Assembly: GCA_964651505.1 (NCBI GenBank)
Contig: CAZYXT010000061.1
Location: 1 to 15,441 of the forward strand
Direction: 5' to 3'
Length of the DNA: 15,441 nt
From: Avisuccinivibrio_A sp964651505
Lineage (GTDB): Bacteria > Pseudomonadota > Gammaproteobacteria > Enterobacterales > Succinivibrionaceae
The position numbers and the translations under genes were made by a program. Numbering within the stretch: position 1 is the stretch's first letter; each line of letters opens with the position of its first letter. Below, piece by piece: positions 13,787 to 15,441 of the stretch. Under the pieces are notes generated by a model. The model was not told where the DNA came from, did not search any database, and was given only the letters and a program-made list of their open reading frames with translations.

Positions 13787-15232
13787 ATGAGCGATAAAAA
13801 AGTGTCAGACAGCAGCGATTTGGTCAAAGAACTGCCCAAAGATCTCGATGCCGAAAAAGGGCTGCTTGGGGCCATCATCAATGACGGCACGGTGCTCTCG
13901 CGCATCAACAATGAATTGGGGCCCCTTAACGAAAACGATTTTGCCTCCGAGAAAAACCGCATCATTTGCAACGCCATCTTAAAGCGCGCTGCCGTCACCG
14001 ACGATTTCAACCTTACGGTGATGTGCGATTATTTGGAAAACCACGGCCTCTTGGAAAAAGCAGGCGGGCGCAGCTATCTTTCAAGCCTGCTGACCCTTAT
14101 GGGGCCTTCCTCTGCGGTCGTGGAGTTTGCCAAGATCGTGCGCGACAAGGCCCGCCGCCGCCGCATAATCGAAGCTGCCGAACATATTCAGGATATTGCC
14201 TATGCCCCGCAAGGGCGCAGCGTCGATGAGATCTACGATGAGGCGCAGGGGCTTATTTTCAAGCTCTCAGAGGACAATGCCCACACCGACTCGGGCCCCC
14301 GCCCCGCCATCGAGGTGGCAGCTGAGATCTTGGATAAAATCAGGCAAGAGGCCGAGCTTGGCAACCGCATGACGGGGGTGGCCACGGGCTTTACCGAATT
14401 TGACGAGCTCACCTCAGGCTTGCAGCCGGGATCTCTCGTGATCGTGGCGGCGCGCCCGGGCGTGGGCAAAACCTCCTTTGCCATGAACATCGTGGAGAAT
14501 ATCGCCATGGATCCGCAGGTGCACAAGCCTGCTTTGGTCTTCTCCTTGGAAATGCCTGCCCAGCAGATCATTTTGAGAATGCTCTCCACCTTCGGGCGGG
14601 TCAGCCTCAAAGATCTGACCGAAGGCAAGGCCATCGCCTCGCAATGGCATGACATCATAAGAAAAGTCTCCTTGTTGACAGAAGGCGAGGGCGAGGAGCG
14701 GCGCAACAAGCTTTATATTGATGACTCAGGCGACATCACCCCTCTTGAGCTGCGTTCGCGGGCGCGCAAGCTTGCCTTGGAGCATGGGGGGCTTTCCGTC
14801 ATCATGGTCGATTACATTCAGCTCATGAAAGGGCAGACCCGCGCGGAGAACCGCAGCCTCGAGGTGGGCGAGATCTCGCGCTCCTTGAAGATCCTGGCCA
14901 AAGATCTCAATGTGCCGGTGATTGCCCTCTCGCAGCTAAACCGCGAGGTGGAAGGGCGCAAAGATCACCGTCCCATAAACTCGGACTTAAGAGAATCAGG
15001 CTCCCTCGAGCAAGATGCGGACATGATCTTGTTTTTGCACCGCGATGCGGTTTATCAGCGCGCCGACGGGGCCGGCGATGACGGCAAGGCTGTGCTTATC
15101 GTCAGCAAAAACCGCAACGGCGCCACGCGCGACATCGAGCTGCAATTTCGCGGCGAATACACGGCCTTTTACGACAAGGATAATCCTGCCGCCCTGTTTG
15201 ATGCCCCGCCGCCTGAGATGCTCTATCAATAG
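13787..15232 (+). CDS. dnaB: Replicative DNA helicase DnaB
   Basis: DnaB is the hexameric 5'-3' helicase that opens the replication fork and recruits primase. The 481 residues (E. coli 471) contain the N-terminal primase-interacting domain (about 15-115, LPKDLDAEKGLLGAII), a linker helix, and the RecA-like C-terminal domain with Walker A ARPGVGKTS (Lys228; E. coli Lys236), FSLEMPAQQI, Walker B VIMVDYIQLM, the LSQLNREVE motif and the arginine-finger region near DLRESGSLEQDADMILFLHRD. ATG at 13787 is preferred because AGGAG (13775-13779) lies 7 nt before it. In-frame ATGs at 13766 and 13688 and the open frame back to 13667 lack such a site, and their translation does not resemble DnaB. No intein or insertion is present. 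Confidence 0.97.
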   Translation: MSDKKVSDSSDLVKELPKDLDAEKGLLGAIINDGTVLSRINNELGPLNENDFASEKNRIICNAILKRAAVTDDFNLTVMCDYLENHGLLEKAGGRSYLSSLLTLMGPSSAVVEFAKIVRDKARRRRIIEAAEHIQDIAYAPQGRSVDEIYDEAQGLIFKLSEDNAHTDSGPRPAIEVAAEILDKIRQEAELGNRMTGVATGFTEFDELTSGLQPGSLVIVAARPGVGKTSFAMNIVENIAMDPQVHKPALVFSLEMPAQQIILRMLSTFGRVSLKDLTEGKAIASQWHDIIRKVSLLTEGEGEERRNKLYIDDSGDITPLELRSRARKLALEHGGLSVIMVDYIQLMKGQTRAENRSLEVGEISRSLKILAKDLNVPVIALSQLNREVEGRKDHRPINSDLRESGSLEQDADMILFLHRDAVYQRADGAGDDGKAVLIVSKNRNGATRDIELQFRGEYTAFYDKDNPAALFDAPPPEMLYQ

Positions 15233-15247
15233 CAAGGCAGACCATTT

Positions 15248-15354
15248 AAACTCGACTTTCGGGATTTAAATTCCAGATCAAATCCTCTTTTGGCAAGGGG
15301 GTGAACGAATTTACTTAATCCGAAAGTCCGGTTAGCAAGAAGGTAGTTGAGTTT
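15248..15354 (+). ncRNA. Possible structured RNA leader after dnaB (unassigned)
   Basis: Nested inverted repeats can pair in order: AAACTC (15248-15253) with GAGTTT (15349-15354); GACTTTCG (15254-15261) with CGAAAGTC (15321-15328); GATT (15263-15266) with AATC (15317-15320), leaving one bulged G; TAAATT (15267-15272) with AATTTA (15308-15313), leaving a 3-nt bulge; and an inner hairpin CCTCTT (15284-15289) with AAGGGG (15295-15300), including one T-G pair. It lies 58 nt before the start of the next gene and has no T tract, so it looks more like a structured 5' leader or small RNA than a terminator. I do not recognise a riboswitch class. The pairing is seen directly; transcription and function are inference. 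Confidence 0.45.
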
Positions 15355-15411
15355 GAGATTGTGTAAACTGTTTGTGTCTGACCAAGTCCTTGCAATTTAA
15401 GGGAATATATT

Positions 15412-15441
15412 ATGCGTAAAGTTTCAATCGTCTGCTTATTG
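15412..15441 (+). CDS. Start of an unidentified gene (partial, runs off the window)
   Basis: AAGGGA at 15399-15404 lies 7 nt before an ATG that opens a frame reading MRKVSIVCLL up to the window end. Two basic residues followed by a hydrophobic run resemble the start of a signal peptide or lipoprotein signal, but ten codons are too few to name a family. The structured region upstream may be its leader. Confidence 0.55.
   Translation, partial: MRKVSIVCLL

Noticed and set aside
1..15441. Mobile element, CRISPR array, toxin-antitoxin or defence system
   Set aside because: No transposase, integrase, regularly spaced repeats or unfamiliar gene pairs were seen; nearly all coding space belongs to recognised housekeeping genes.

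Overview
This window is a housekeeping stretch of a gammaproteobacterial chromosome. The proteins resemble Escherichia coli homologues closely in length and motifs (CTP synthase, AlaS, DnaB, RecX), and the backbone pyrG–ftsB–ispD–ispF–yqaA–nlpD–mutS–pncC–recA–recX–alaS–csrA–tRNA-Ser is a known gammaproteobacterial order. Several genes usual in that order are absent (eno, truD, surE, pcm, rpoS). An anaerobic, host-associated lineage such as Succinivibrionaceae (Aeromonadales) is a guess from the reduced synteny, not something the sequence proves.

Layout. Positions 46-4882 are a rightward run: pyrG (CTP synthesis), ftsB (divisome), ispD and ispF apparently fused into one reading frame (isoprenoid MEP pathway), a yqaA-type membrane protein, and nlpD (activator of septal peptidoglycan amidases). 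A run of exactly 100 N (2188-2287) interrupts ispD. Comparison with E. coli IspD suggests the true gap is about 300 nt. A hairpin at 4892-4911 separates nlpD from the convergent mutS (4926-7982, minus strand). MutS is about 165 residues longer than usual because of low-complexity insertions. A 58-nt divergent region separates mutS from pncC, which is followed by recA, recX, alaS and a divergent csrA that starts inside the alaS stop codon. A strong stable-RNA promoter then drives tRNA-Ser(GCU), followed by dnaB. The window ends with an inverted-repeat-rich 5' region and the first ten codons of an unidentified gene.

How the genes relate. Genome maintenance is concentrated here: MutS (mismatch repair), PncC (recycling of NMN produced by DNA ligase), RecA with its modulator RecX, and DnaB. 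FtsB and NlpD act in division, and PyrG and IspDF supply precursors. No phage, transposon, CRISPR or defence system is visible. The points most worth checking are the structured RNA-like element at 15248-15354, the IspD-IspF fusion, the enlarged MutS, the clean absence of rpoS between nlpD and mutS, and the altered RNA-binding residues of CsrA.
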